A stretch of 41,787 bases of DNA, taken from Sporolituus thermophilus DSM 23256. GTDB taxonomy: Bacteria > Bacillota > Negativicutes > Sporomusales > Thermosinaceae. A model generated the notes under the pieces. That model was not told the origin of the DNA. It saw nothing but the letters and a program-made list of their open reading frames with translations, and ran no database searches. Both the position numbers and the translations under genes were made by a program. The DNA is taken from positions 1 through 41,787 of the forward strand of contig NZ_FNBU01000023.1 in the NCBI RefSeq assembly GCF_900102435.1. The letters are read 5' to 3'. Positions 33,584 to 41,787 of the stretch are shown piece by piece (the stretch's first letter is position 1; the number at the start of each line of letters is the position of its first letter).

Positions 33584-33646
33584 TAAAGCGAGATATAAAG
33601 GCAGATTTAGCACTACAATAACAAGACTAAAAAAGGTGGATTATTG

Positions 33647-34774
33647 ATGAAAGTATTAGTTACAGGTGGAGCAGGGTTTATTGGAAAAAACCTTGTTCGC
33701 AGATTGCTAAAAGAAAACTATGAAGTTACTATCCTGGATAATTTTAGCGAGCAAATTCATGGAACCAAAAAGCAATTGCCGGATGACCTAGCCAGCAGAG
33801 TGCGTCTAATAGTTGGTGATGTTAGAGACAGGCGGGTTTTTTTTGAGGCATTAGATGGGCAGGAAGTAGTAGTGCATTTGGCTGCCGAAACAGGCACTGG
33901 TCAGTCCATGTATAAAGTTCAGCACTATGAAGAAGTAAATATAAAAGGTACTGCCGTTCTGATAGATTATCTAGTGAACGATAAGCGTAGTCAAGTCCAG
34001 AAAGTGGTTGTGGCATCATCACGAGCTGTATATGGTGAAGGTAAGTATAACTGTCGCACCCACGGAATCGTATACCCTGAAAAGCGCAAAATGGAAGATA
34101 TGAAAGCGGGACTGTATGAACCGCGTTGTCCCTTCTGCGGCCAAATTGGCGATGTGCTTCCTACAGACGAAGAGTCTAAAACAAGTCCATCATCTTTTTA
34201 TGGACTAACTAAATATGTGCAGGAACAGATGATATTGATGTTTGCAAAATCAATAGGAATTTCGGCTTTCGCGTTACGCTATCAAAACGTTTACGGCCCT
34301 GGTCAGTCGCTACATAATCCCTATACCGGAATACTTGCAATATTCTCCAACAGAGCAAGATTAAACAGCCCGATTTATATATTTGAAGACGGGCTTGAGA
34401 GTCGTGATTTTGTCTACATTGACGATGTAGTTGAGGCAACGTATCGCTGTATTGCTCCTCAAGCTTCCGGGGTAGAAGTTCTCAATGTAGGTAGCGGACA
34501 GAGAATTACAGTTAACGAAGTAGTAAGAGAAATCGTTGAGTTTTTTAACAGCGGCTCAGAAGTGTTGATCACTGGAGAATTCCGCGATGGAGACATTAGG
34601 CATAATATAGCCGATTTAACCAAAATAAACAGGATTCTTGGATATCGTCCGTGTTGGGATTTTAGGAGAGGAATTAAAGAATTTCTGAATTGGGCTCAGT
34701 CGCAGCAAGTAGGCTCTGATAACTACACTAAATCTTTAGATGAGATGCGGGAAAGGGGCCTCATGCATGGCTAG
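33647..34774 (+). CDS. NAD-dependent sugar epimerase, probable dTDP-L-rhamnose 4-epimerase
   Basis: 375 residues of the extended SDR family. [43 protein letters not shown] and SFYGLTKYVQEQM (Tyr-x3-Lys) give the fold. Between the SSRAVYG motif and the catalytic Tyr lies an insertion with YNCRTHG and EPRCPFCG, which I recall from dTDP-L-rhamnose 4-epimerases; these make dTDP-6-deoxy-L-talose. The complete rfb set upstream fits this. It could also be another epimerase of the same subgroup. Confidence 0.75.
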   Translation: MKVLVTGGAGFIGKNLVRRLLKENYEVTILDNFSEQIHGTKKQLPDDLASRVRLIVGDVRDRRVFFEALDGQEVVVHLAAETGTGQSMYKVQHYEEVNIKGTAVLIDYLVNDKRSQVQKVVVASSRAVYGEGKYNCRTHGIVYPEKRKMEDMKAGLYEPRCPFCGQIGDVLPTDEESKTSPSSFYGLTKYVQEQMILMFAKSIGISAFALRYQNVYGPGQSLHNPYTGILAIFSNRARLNSPIYIFEDGLESRDFVYIDDVVEATYRCIAPQASGVEVLNVGSGQRITVNEVVREIVEFFNSGSEVLITGEFRDGDIRHNIADLTKINRILGYRPCWDFRRGIKEFLNWAQSQQVGSDNYTKSLDEMRERGLMHG

Positions 34775-35657
34775 TTCTGCAAAGGTTGGTATTGTCACAG
34801 TAACATATAACAGCGAACTAGTAATTGAAGGTTTTATGAACTCTCTGCTGGCACAGACACATAAAAATTTCGTGCTATATGTGATAGATAACCAATCTCA
34901 GGACAATACACTTAATAAGTTAACCCAATATTCTAATTTATTAAACATGGTTGTATTTAACAATTCGAAGAATGTTGGTGTGGCTACCGGAAACAATCAA
35001 GGCATTAAGCGTGCACTTGCCGACGGGTGTTCGCACGTGCTGCTAGTCAACAATGATACGGAATTTAATGACAATTTAATAGAAGTACTTCTTGATTATA
35101 TGAGTGACAACAAGTGTGATATAACTGTTCCCAAAATGATGTATCATGACAACCCATCCCTTCTCTGGTTTGCTGGAGGTCATCTTAGCGCGGTGCGCGC
35201 TTATTCAAGTGTTCACGAGGGGTGTGACCATATTGACCAAGGCCAGTTTGATACTCCGCGCCGTATAACCTATGCGCCTACATGTTGCATGTTGATAAAA
35301 GCTGATGTGTTTTCTGTTATTGGGCTCATGGATGAAAAGTATTTCATTTACTATGATGATACGGATTTTTGTTTGAGGGCTTTGAGAAAGAATATACAGA
35401 TGCATTACGTGCCGACAGCAGTACTAACACACAAAGTTAGTAGTTTAACAGGCGGCAAACATTCAAAGTTTGCACTGCGCTACCTTACGCGTAATAAAGT
35501 ATATTATATTCGAAAGAATATAGCATTTCCAATGTCGTATATATTCTTAATATTATTCCTGTTTAAGATATTTTTTGATTATCTATACGAAAGAGACGAC
35601 CGGGAAATATTTGAAATCAAGCAGAGAGCATTCATCGAAGGATTTCGCATGGGATGA
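34767..35657 (+). CDS. Family 2 glycosyltransferase (rhamnosyltransferase-like)
   Basis: 296 residues, GT-A fold. GIVTVTYNSELVIEGFMNSL, YVIDNQSQDNT, KNVGVATGNNQGIKRAL and LLVNNDTEF (DxD-like) are typical of WbbL-like enzymes. The later MDEKYFIYYDDTDFCLRALR motif is also characteristic. It probably transfers a deoxyhexose from dTDP-sugar. The ATG at 34767 overlaps the epimerase gene by 8 bases, so they are co-translated. The C-terminus has a hydrophobic stretch that may bind the membrane. Confidence 0.87.
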   Translation: MASSAKVGIVTVTYNSELVIEGFMNSLLAQTHKNFVLYVIDNQSQDNTLNKLTQYSNLLNMVVFNNSKNVGVATGNNQGIKRALADGCSHVLLVNNDTEFNDNLIEVLLDYMSDNKCDITVPKMMYHDNPSLLWFAGGHLSAVRAYSSVHEGCDHIDQGQFDTPRRITYAPTCCMLIKADVFSVIGLMDEKYFIYYDDTDFCLRALRKNIQMHYVPTAVLTHKVSSLTGGKHSKFALRYLTRNKVYYIRKNIAFPMSYIFLILFLFKIFFDYLYERDDREIFEIKQRAFIEGFRMG

Positions 35658-35703
35658 TTAATTAAACTTGATTAAGTTAATTAGTAATGAAAAAGGTGTT
35701 TAT

Positions 35704-36861
35704 ATGATAGTGATTGCAGATTTATGGATGTGTGATAAAAATCATGTACCGTTTAATGCAGCAATGGTAAAAATACTACAGGGAGTGTTTAAGACTGAGA
35801 AAATTTCTTTTTTTGGAGAGAAAAAACATATTGATAATATTCGTAGCTTTATAGGTTCTGATGGAAATATAAGTTATCATGAAGTAAGTCAGATTAAGGG
35901 GGGGAAAATAAAACATGTTATCAGAGAATTATTAGCCCTCTATAATCTGCTTAAGCTAGTTGCATTCTGTAAAAAGAAAAACGTTAAACTGCTAGTACTA
36001 TTATATATGTATCCGCCTTCACATTATATTTTTGAACTTTTTAGAAAATATTTTTTCCAAAACCAAAAAATTATAATTGTACTACATGGGGAGGTTGGCT
36101 GGATTAATGAGAAGGAAGTGAAACATAGAAAAATATGTGGATGTTTATTAAAGTCAGCTTTGGAATTAAAGAAAAAAGATAAAAACCTTAAGTATATTAC
36201 TTTAGGGGAAGTAATAATGCAAAACATAGTATTGAATATGGACATACAAAAAGAATTGCTAATAAGCATTGACCATCCGTATATCTATTCGCCAATACCT
36301 TCAAGACTTCCAAGCTTTAAACCGCTTTCTTTGGCTAGTATAGGAACGGCGGATTTAACCCGTAACGCTCACCTTATTTTTGAGGTTGGACAAAAATACA
36401 AAGAATATGTTGATGTTGGTCTTCTAAAGCTGGAGATTATTGGCCCTATGAATCCAGATATTGGTAAATATGCAAATAAATATGTGGCGTACTGTAAAAC
36501 TAATGAAAAATTATCGCGCCTGGAATATGAAAACAAAATCGCTGAAATTGATTATGTTCTTTTTTTCCGGGACAATAACCAATATACAATGCGGGCAAGT
36601 GGTGCTTTCTTTGACGCAATTCAGTTTGAAAAACCTATTATTGCAATCAAAAATGATTATTTTGAGTATTATTTCAAACGGTTCGGTAATATAGGATATT
36701 TGTGTGAAAACATTGAAAATTTGTATCGGACTATTGATTATATATTAAAAAATAAGCCTTTAGCTGAATATCACGAACAATTAAATAATATACGTCGGGC
36801 AAAAGAAAATCTTGCAATTACTCATATAGAACGAGATTTGAAAAATAAACTTGTAATATAG
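35704..36861 (+). CDS. Probable GT-B fold glycosyltransferase
   Basis: 385 residues. The N-terminal half has a Rossmann-like alternation with HGEVGWINEKEV. The C-terminal half has a nucleotide-sugar-binding pattern resembling GT4 (SLASIGTADLTRNAHLIFEV, FFRDNNQYTMRASGAFFDAI, EKPIIAIKND). It is diverged, with no safely assignable family. The ATG at 35704 follows AAAGGTG. It is very AT-rich and sits among serotype genes, so transfer of an internal sugar is the likely role. Confidence 0.65.
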   Translation: MIVIADLWMCDKNHVPFNAAMVKILQGVFKTEKISFFGEKKHIDNIRSFIGSDGNISYHEVSQIKGGKIKHVIRELLALYNLLKLVAFCKKKNVKLLVLLYMYPPSHYIFELFRKYFFQNQKIIIVLHGEVGWINEKEVKHRKICGCLLKSALELKKKDKNLKYITLGEVIMQNIVLNMDIQKELLISIDHPYIYSPIPSRLPSFKPLSLASIGTADLTRNAHLIFEVGQKYKEYVDVGLLKLEIIGPMNPDIGKYANKYVAYCKTNEKLSRLEYENKIAEIDYVLFFRDNNQYTMRASGAFFDAIQFEKPIIAIKNDYFEYYFKRFGNIGYLCENIENLYRTIDYILKNKPLAEYHEQLNNIRRAKENLAITHIERDLKNKLVI

Positions 36862-36870
36862 AGGATAGTT

Positions 36871-37959
36871 ATGATCTTTTGGATATTTTTATGTATATTC
36901 GTTATTTTATTATATCTACTTGAGGACAATTTGCCTTATCCCATTAAAAAATTATTCAGCATATTAATATTATTTATTGTTTTAGTAGTGAGTGGTTTTA
37001 GATACCGAATAGGATGGGATTATGACCATTACATGTATTTATTTGAAAAATTAGATACTATTGATATTTCGTCAGAGATAAGCCTTACCATCATAATAAA
37101 TTTATTAAAAAGTTTAAGTCTTGATTTTCAAGCATTATTTCTATTTTATTCACTATTCACGCTACTATTTCTATGGCAAGGAATAAAATATTATTCCCAA
37201 TTCCCGGTTATGTCCTTATTGTTTTATGTCTTAATTCCTGAACTATATTGGACTTCTTTTAGTGAAATAAGGCAATTTCTAGCGATTAGTATATTTTTTT
37301 ATGGTTCGCGGTTTATTATAGAAAGGAATTTATTGAAATTTACCTTAGTTCTTTTAGTTGCTGCTTTTGTTCATACAAGTGCTATATTTTTATGGCCATT
37401 ATATTTTTTCGTAACAAAATATTACAAAAAAGTATTCCATATTAGTTTAATTATTTTGAGTATAACTATTTCAGCAAATAAGTTGCAGCTTCCTTATTTA
37501 CAAACCATTTTCGAGATATTTGATCTAAAATATATTTATTATGTAACAAATATAGAATATACCAAAAGTTTATCGTCAAATATAATACAGTGGATATTTA
37601 TTCCGTTTTGGTTAATTATCTTGATAAAAAGGATCAATGCTGAAAGCCGTAAATGTGATCTCTTAGTTGTAAATATGTTAACACTAGGACTTGCGTTAGA
37701 CTATTTAACTGATTTTTCGCAACCATTAAATCGAATAATTTACTACTTTGTTATTTATAGGATAATATTATTATCTTGGATAGCTGAATTCTTTATTATC
37801 GGCAGTAGAAAAATAATCAACTATGCCATAATTGTTTTTTTGGCAATTATTTTTTTGACTTACGTTTATCGTGTTCCATTTTCAGAGGCAGGAATTGCCC
37901 ATAGTTACTTCTCTGCTAATAATATACAATATGAGTTTAATTTTGATTTGTTTAGGTGA
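36871..37959 (+). CDS. EpsG-like polysaccharide polymerase (Wzy role)
   Basis: 362 residues with about 10 membrane segments. The EpsG-family features VVSGFRYRIGWDYDHYMYLF and SEIRQFLAISIFFYGSRFII are clear. Such proteins polymerise lipid-linked repeats in the periplasm, and no other wzy candidate is seen in this locus. It begins 10 bases after the preceding gene. Confidence 0.8.
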   Translation: MIFWIFLCIFVILLYLLEDNLPYPIKKLFSILILFIVLVVSGFRYRIGWDYDHYMYLFEKLDTIDISSEISLTIIINLLKSLSLDFQALFLFYSLFTLLFLWQGIKYYSQFPVMSLLFYVLIPELYWTSFSEIRQFLAISIFFYGSRFIIERNLLKFTLVLLVAAFVHTSAIFLWPLYFFVTKYYKKVFHISLIILSITISANKLQLPYLQTIFEIFDLKYIYYVTNIEYTKSLSSNIIQWIFIPFWLIILIKRINAESRKCDLLVVNMLTLGLALDYLTDFSQPLNRIIYYFVIYRIILLSWIAEFFIIGSRKIINYAIIVFLAIIFLTYVYRVPFSEAGIAHSYFSANNIQYEFNFDLFR

Positions 37960-37967
37960 GTGGGAAT

Positions 37968-39191
37968 ATGGAAAAAATATACAAGAACGTTTTAATTATA
38001 ATTGAAAGTTACAACCGGTGGAGATTTTTTTCCCGAATGCTAAGTTCATTTGAAAAGCTTGGCCTAAATGTATGTTTTTTTACAGTTTGCCCAAGCGTTA
38101 AATATTTTGTAAAAAATAATGACGCAAAGATTTTTTACCTAAACAAGGGTTTAAAAATAGATATAAAAATTGATAAATATGCTTATAAAAATACTCTAGA
38201 ATTTGCATTACAGGAGCTGTCGTCAATAAGTGCACAGTCGCTAATTGAACTATTTTATGCAAATTTAGAAGAGATTTATAAAAGCTATAAATTTGATTTA
38301 ATATTGGTGTACAATGGAACCACATGCTTAGGGACTGCTGCTAAGTTATATGGGGTTCGTTGCAATATTAAAACCCTTTTTTTTGAAATTTCTAATCTAC
38401 CCAATAAAATGTTAGTAGATAGTGAAGGAACCAATGCATTTTCCAAGGTATTTAGAGACTTAAGTATATTGAATAAATTTATTGTGAATGACAATGATTA
38501 TATAGCATGGCGGAATTCATTTATTAATGCGAAGCTAACTTCTAGTAACATTCCGCAAACTAAATTTGGAAAGAGCAAGCTCAAGGACTACTTCTATTAC
38601 ATGTTCGATAAATTGGGGTATGCTTTCTTGGTTAAAGAAAAACGAAAATATGTATCTTGCTATGCTAATAAATTGTTTAAAGCTGTAAGACCAAATAAAG
38701 TCGAGTACGATAACATAACTGACTTAAAAACTATTAGATATGTATTTTATCCAATGCAAGTCAGCCATGATAGTCAATTGGTTTTGCATAGTGATGTAGA
38801 TAATATCGAAGCTATAAAGTATGCTTCAGGGCTTGCAAAAGATATGAATGCTGTTTTGCTTGTAAAACCGCATCCGGCAGAAATGGATAAAGATTATATT
38901 GAACGTATTTGGAGACTAAAAAATGCATACAATTTTTATTTTACCAATATGAATACTTTTGCATTAATAAAAAATGCGTTAACAGTTGTTACAATAAATT
39001 CTACTGTTGGGCTAGAAGCTAAAATTCTGGGAGCGGAGGTCCATACATTAGGACGTGCTATTTATTCTAGGTTTTCACAAGAAGATGTAAAAAAGTACAT
39101 ATTAGGATATTTAGTAAACATCAACTATTTCTCACAGGAACCAATAACAGTTGAACAAATAAAAGAGATTTTAAAGAGAGCCAGTTTATAA
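37968..39191 (+). CDS. KpsS/KpsC-like capsule synthesis protein (putative Kdo-type transferase)
   Basis: 407 residues, soluble. The C-terminal half carries VLLVKPHPAEMDKDYIERIW and VVTINSTVGLEAKILGAEVH, the HPAE and NSTVGLEA motifs of the capsule_synth (KpsC/KpsS, LipA/LipB) family. In classical systems these add beta-Kdo linkers to the lipid; here it could instead transfer another sugar. The N-terminal half (LVYNGTTCLGTAAKLYGVR) also fits. The ATG at 37968 has AGGTGAG 7 bases upstream; the GTG at 37956 overlaps the previous gene. It is the last AT-rich gene. Confidence 0.7.
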   Translation: MEKIYKNVLIIIESYNRWRFFSRMLSSFEKLGLNVCFFTVCPSVKYFVKNNDAKIFYLNKGLKIDIKIDKYAYKNTLEFALQELSSISAQSLIELFYANLEEIYKSYKFDLILVYNGTTCLGTAAKLYGVRCNIKTLFFEISNLPNKMLVDSEGTNAFSKVFRDLSILNKFIVNDNDYIAWRNSFINAKLTSSNIPQTKFGKSKLKDYFYYMFDKLGYAFLVKEKRKYVSCYANKLFKAVRPNKVEYDNITDLKTIRYVFYPMQVSHDSQLVLHSDVDNIEAIKYASGLAKDMNAVLLVKPHPAEMDKDYIERIWRLKNAYNFYFTNMNTFALIKNALTVVTINSTVGLEAKILGAEVHTLGRAIYSRFSQEDVKKYILGYLVNINYFSQEPITVEQIKEILKRASL

Positions 39192-39308
39192 TATTTATTT
39201 CTTGGAGAATGAAAAACGCCTTTCCTAAATCCAAAATACTTTTTATAATGTCATCATTTTGACTACCAAATTTCCGCGGTTTATAGCTATAGAAAGGAAG
39301 CGGACGTA

Positions 39309-40232
39309 ATGAAAGTCTTAGTTACTGGCGGGGCCGGGTTTATCGGATCCCATACGGTCGATAAATTAATACAAGAGGGCTGCCAAGTGACAGTAGTTGA
39401 CGACCTCAGCACCGGGCGGCGGGAAAACGTCAATGATCAGGCTGCATTCGTCGAAATGGATGTGTGCAGTCCGGCGCTGTTTGAACTGTTTGCCGTCGGT
39501 CAGTTTGACGGTGTTGTCCACCTGGCGGCGCAGACGTTGGTGCCGGTATCGTTGGACAAGCCGGACTTTGATTGCCGCGTTAATGTGTTGGGGACGGTGA
39601 ACGTGCTGGAGGCCTGCCACCGTTATGGGGTACGTCGGGTGGTGCTGGCTTCGTCGGCGGCGGTGTATGGAGATGGGGTGGTCGTACCGGCGGTGGAAGA
39701 CGCTCATCTTGCCCCTACCTCATTTTACGGTCTGAGCAAACTGACAGCGGAAAAGTATTTGGCGATGTATTCGCAAGTTTATGGCCTTGAGGGCGTGGCG
39801 CTGCGCTACGCCAACGTCTACGGCGAGCGCCAGGGCGACGGTGGGGAAGGCGGCGTTGTCAGCATTTTCGCCCGTCGCATGGCCCGCGGCGATGTTTTGA
39901 CGGTGTTTGGCGACGGCAACCAGACGCGGGACTTCGTGTATGCCGGCGACGTCGCCAATGCCAACTGGCTGGCGCTGGTTACGCCCAATATCAGCGGGGT
40001 GTTTAATGTTGGTACGGCTAGTGAGACCAGCGTTAATGATTTGGCGCATTTATTGGCTAATGCAGCTGGTCGTCCAGTTGACATTCAGTACGGGCCGCCG
40101 CGTACCGGCGATATTTATCGCTCGGCGCTTGACAACCGCCTGGCGCGGGAAAGGCTTGGCTGGCAGCCGCAGGTTCCATTGGCTGAAGGATTAGCGCGCA
40201 CTTGGCAATGGATGAAGGAGCGGGAAGGCTAA
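39309..40232 (+). CDS. NAD-dependent UDP-sugar 4-epimerase (GalE-like)
   Basis: 307 residues, SDR fold. [66 protein letters not shown] and RYANVYGERQGDGGEGGVVS fit the short GalE-like epimerases that act on UDP-glucose, UDP-GlcNAc or UDP-glucuronate. It differs from galE at 18596. GC content jumps back up at this gene. The 117-base gap before it has a TATAAT-like box near 39243 but no good -35. Confidence 0.85.
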   Translation: MKVLVTGGAGFIGSHTVDKLIQEGCQVTVVDDLSTGRRENVNDQAAFVEMDVCSPALFELFAVGQFDGVVHLAAQTLVPVSLDKPDFDCRVNVLGTVNVLEACHRYGVRRVVLASSAAVYGDGVVVPAVEDAHLAPTSFYGLSKLTAEKYLAMYSQVYGLEGVALRYANVYGERQGDGGEGGVVSIFARRMARGDVLTVFGDGNQTRDFVYAGDVANANWLALVTPNISGVFNVGTASETSVNDLAHLLANAAGRPVDIQYGPPRTGDIYRSALDNRLARERLGWQPQVPLAEGLARTWQWMKEREG

Positions 40233-40255
40233 CAACGGAGGGGATAGGTGAAACC

Positions 40256-41740
40256 ATGCCCAACGACCAAAATGCGTGCCTCACACTCCCATCAGGTTTT
40301 TGCTTCGACTATGCCAACTTCTACGGCGAGGGCAAGGTGACGGCTGCGGATATTGCCGCCTTGGCTGAGCGTATTGAGGCGGCCCATGCGGCGGTGGAAT
40401 ATTTGCGCCGGACGGGGGAGGTGCGGGGGCACTTGTCCAAGGATGGATTGCCCGAGAAGGTGCTGTTTCCCCAGCTGCCGTATATTAAAGAAGGCAACTT
40501 GAATTCGCCGACGAGCATTGCGCGGCTGAAAGCATTCGGCCAGTCCCTGCGCTACAAGGTCGATGCCGTAGTGTCGTTCGGCATTGGCGGCTCGTATCTT
40601 GGCAACAAAGTGCTGTTTGACGTGCACTGCGGCGAGTTCTGGAACTATAAGCTGGTCGAAGCACGGAGCGGCTATCCCAAGCTGTATTTCAGCGGCAATA
40701 ACATCGACCCGCGGCGGACGCAGGACCTGATCGCGCATCTCGCGGCCGAGGCCAAGGCGGCGCAAGGCGGGCGCAATGAGAAATATAAAGTAACCCTTAT
40801 CGTCATCTCCAAGTCCGGTTCGACTATTGACACCATGGCCACGTTCATGGTAGTGTATGAGGCGCTGAAACAGCAGGCGCCGCTCATCGACGTCGATGTC
40901 GTCGCCGTTACCGACCCGGCCGAAGGGGCAGGCGAAACGCTGCTCGGCCGCCTGGCGCGGGAGCAGGGGTGGCCTATGTTTAGCGTGCCCGACGGGGTGG
41001 GCGGCCGGTTCAGTGTCTTTTCCGAAGTGGGGTTGATCACCGCCGCCTGCATCGGCTTTGATATCGACGCCTTCTTAGCCGGGGCGCGGGCGATGGACGA
41101 GGCGTGCCGGACCGGCGACATCTGGCGGAACCCGGCCCTGCTCAATGCGGTGCTCAAGTTTATCGCCGCCGAGAAGTACGGGCGGAATATTGAAGTGTTC
41201 ATGCCCTACGGCGATTACCTCAAGTCCGTGGCCGAGTGGTATGTCCAGCTGCTCGCCGAATCGCTCGGCAAGCGCTATGACCGGGAAGGGCGGGAAGTAT
41301 TCTATGGCCGTACGCCCATCGTGGCCGTGGGCACGACCGACATGCACGCCCAGACCCAGCAGCACCAGGATGGCAAAAAAGACAAGGTCGTCCAGTTCGT
41401 GAAAATCGCAGAGTGGGAGGGTGATCCGGTAATACCCGACGCTTTCCCGGGCGAGGCGAAGCTGGCGGCCATCGCCGGCATTACCATGGGCCAGGCGCTG
41501 GACGCCGCGCGGGCGGCCAATGCCGAGGCGCTCGCGGGCGACGGGCGGTTTAACGCGACCTTTGTCCTGCCGCGGCTGAACGCTTTTCACCTCGGGGAGC
41601 TGCTGTATCTCCTGGCCTTATCGGTGGCGTATGAGGGCGAGCTGGCCAATGTGGATGCGTTTGACCAGCCGGGGGTCGAGGCGTATAAGCGGATTATGGG
41701 GGTTAAGCTGGGTAGCTTGAAAAAACAATTTAACCGCTAA
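40256..41740 (+). CDS. pgi: Glucose-6-phosphate isomerase
   Basis: 494 residues of the Pgi superfamily. VSFGIGGSYLGNKVLFDVHC, LIVISKSGSTIDTMATFMV (SIS phosphate site), GVGGRFSVFSEVGLITAACI and TTDMHAQTQQHQDGKKDKVV contain the catalytic and substrate residues. It interconverts glucose-6-P and fructose-6-P and so links glycolysis with the ManC/GalU sugar pools. The ATG at 40256 follows AGGTG. The stretches after the start are GC-rich and housekeeping-like. Confidence 0.92.
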   Translation: MPNDQNACLTLPSGFCFDYANFYGEGKVTAADIAALAERIEAAHAAVEYLRRTGEVRGHLSKDGLPEKVLFPQLPYIKEGNLNSPTSIARLKAFGQSLRYKVDAVVSFGIGGSYLGNKVLFDVHCGEFWNYKLVEARSGYPKLYFSGNNIDPRRTQDLIAHLAAEAKAAQGGRNEKYKVTLIVISKSGSTIDTMATFMVVYEALKQQAPLIDVDVVAVTDPAEGAGETLLGRLAREQGWPMFSVPDGVGGRFSVFSEVGLITAACIGFDIDAFLAGARAMDEACRTGDIWRNPALLNAVLKFIAAEKYGRNIEVFMPYGDYLKSVAEWYVQLLAESLGKRYDREGREVFYGRTPIVAVGTTDMHAQTQQHQDGKKDKVVQFVKIAEWEGDPVIPDAFPGEAKLAAIAGITMGQALDAARAANAEALAGDGRFNATFVLPRLNAFHLGELLYLLALSVAYEGELANVDAFDQPGVEAYKRIMGVKLGSLKKQFNR

Positions 41741-41787
41741 GTACGCGAAGGACACAAAGGGTTACGATGAGCGCGACGTTGTCGCGC
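41737..41787. repeat. Intergenic hairpin repeat at the right edge
   Basis: CCGCTAAGTACGCGAAGGAC, the reverse of the arm at 21700, is followed by the perfect hairpin GCGCGAC-GTT-GTCGCGC (41771-41787). The window ends exactly at the hairpin base, so the rest of the unit is not visible. Confidence 0.75.

Overview
The window looks like the chromosome of a diderm Firmicute (Negativicutes, probably a Sporomusaceae or Thermosinus-like anaerobe). Most genes have Firmicute-style ribosome sites and moderately high GC. Yet the window also encodes a Wzi-like outer-membrane beta-barrel with a C-terminal aromatic residue and a Wza-type export protein, both of which imply an outer membrane. The genus is inference only; there is no rRNA or other marker gene here.

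Left third (1-14380): an accessory island. It opens with the end of an IS21-family element inserted in a scrambled, partly deleted copy of an hsp70/J-protein locus. Small toxin-antitoxin (TA) modules follow, intact and broken: AbrB/PIN (VapBC-like), PemK with a DUF2281-like antitoxin, and HEPN/MNT nucleotidyltransferase pairs. Two larger operons sit among them. One (2276-6385) encodes a sigma-54 activator with a TIM-barrel sensor domain, a Tm-1-like (UPF0261) protein and a stand-alone paralogue of that TIM barrel. It has a clear -24/-12 promoter and two upstream dyads. The other (7389-11228) encodes GrpE, an Hsp70 and a J-like TPR protein that lacks the HPD motif. Eight copies of a ~40-bp repeat, all in the same orientation, mark the boundaries between these modules. 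Several TA genes take their last codons and stop from the repeat. The arrangement suggests repeat-bounded cassettes that are shuffled, duplicated and excised.

Right two thirds (14504-41740): a polysaccharide locus. Sugar-nucleotide genes come first (manC, manB, galU, galE). Then come a VapD-like gene and wzi on the minus strand, the CpsB-type phosphatase, and an export/kinase set (Wza-like, Wzz/GumC-like, CpsD-like BY-kinase). These are followed by an initiating sugar-phosphate transferase with a frameshifted C-terminus and rfbDBAC for dTDP-L-rhamnose. A strongly AT-rich block (about 30.9-39.2 kb) holds the serotype-type genes: flippase, two hexapeptide acyltransferases, a probable dTDP-rhamnose 4-epimerase, glycosyltransferases, an EpsG-like polymerase and a KpsS-like protein. 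GC-rich sequence resumes with a galE-like epimerase and pgi. The low-GC block looks exchanged between strains. A second family of intergenic repeats, with small hairpins whose stems vary in a compensatory way, is scattered only through this half.

Likely workings: ManC/ManB, GalU/GalE, RfbABCD and Pgi supply activated sugars. The sugar transferase and glycosyltransferases build lipid-linked repeats, Wzx and the EpsG-like protein flip and polymerise them, the Wzz/CpsD/CpsB trio controls length by tyrosine phosphorylation, and Wza/Wzi-type proteins handle export and surface attachment.
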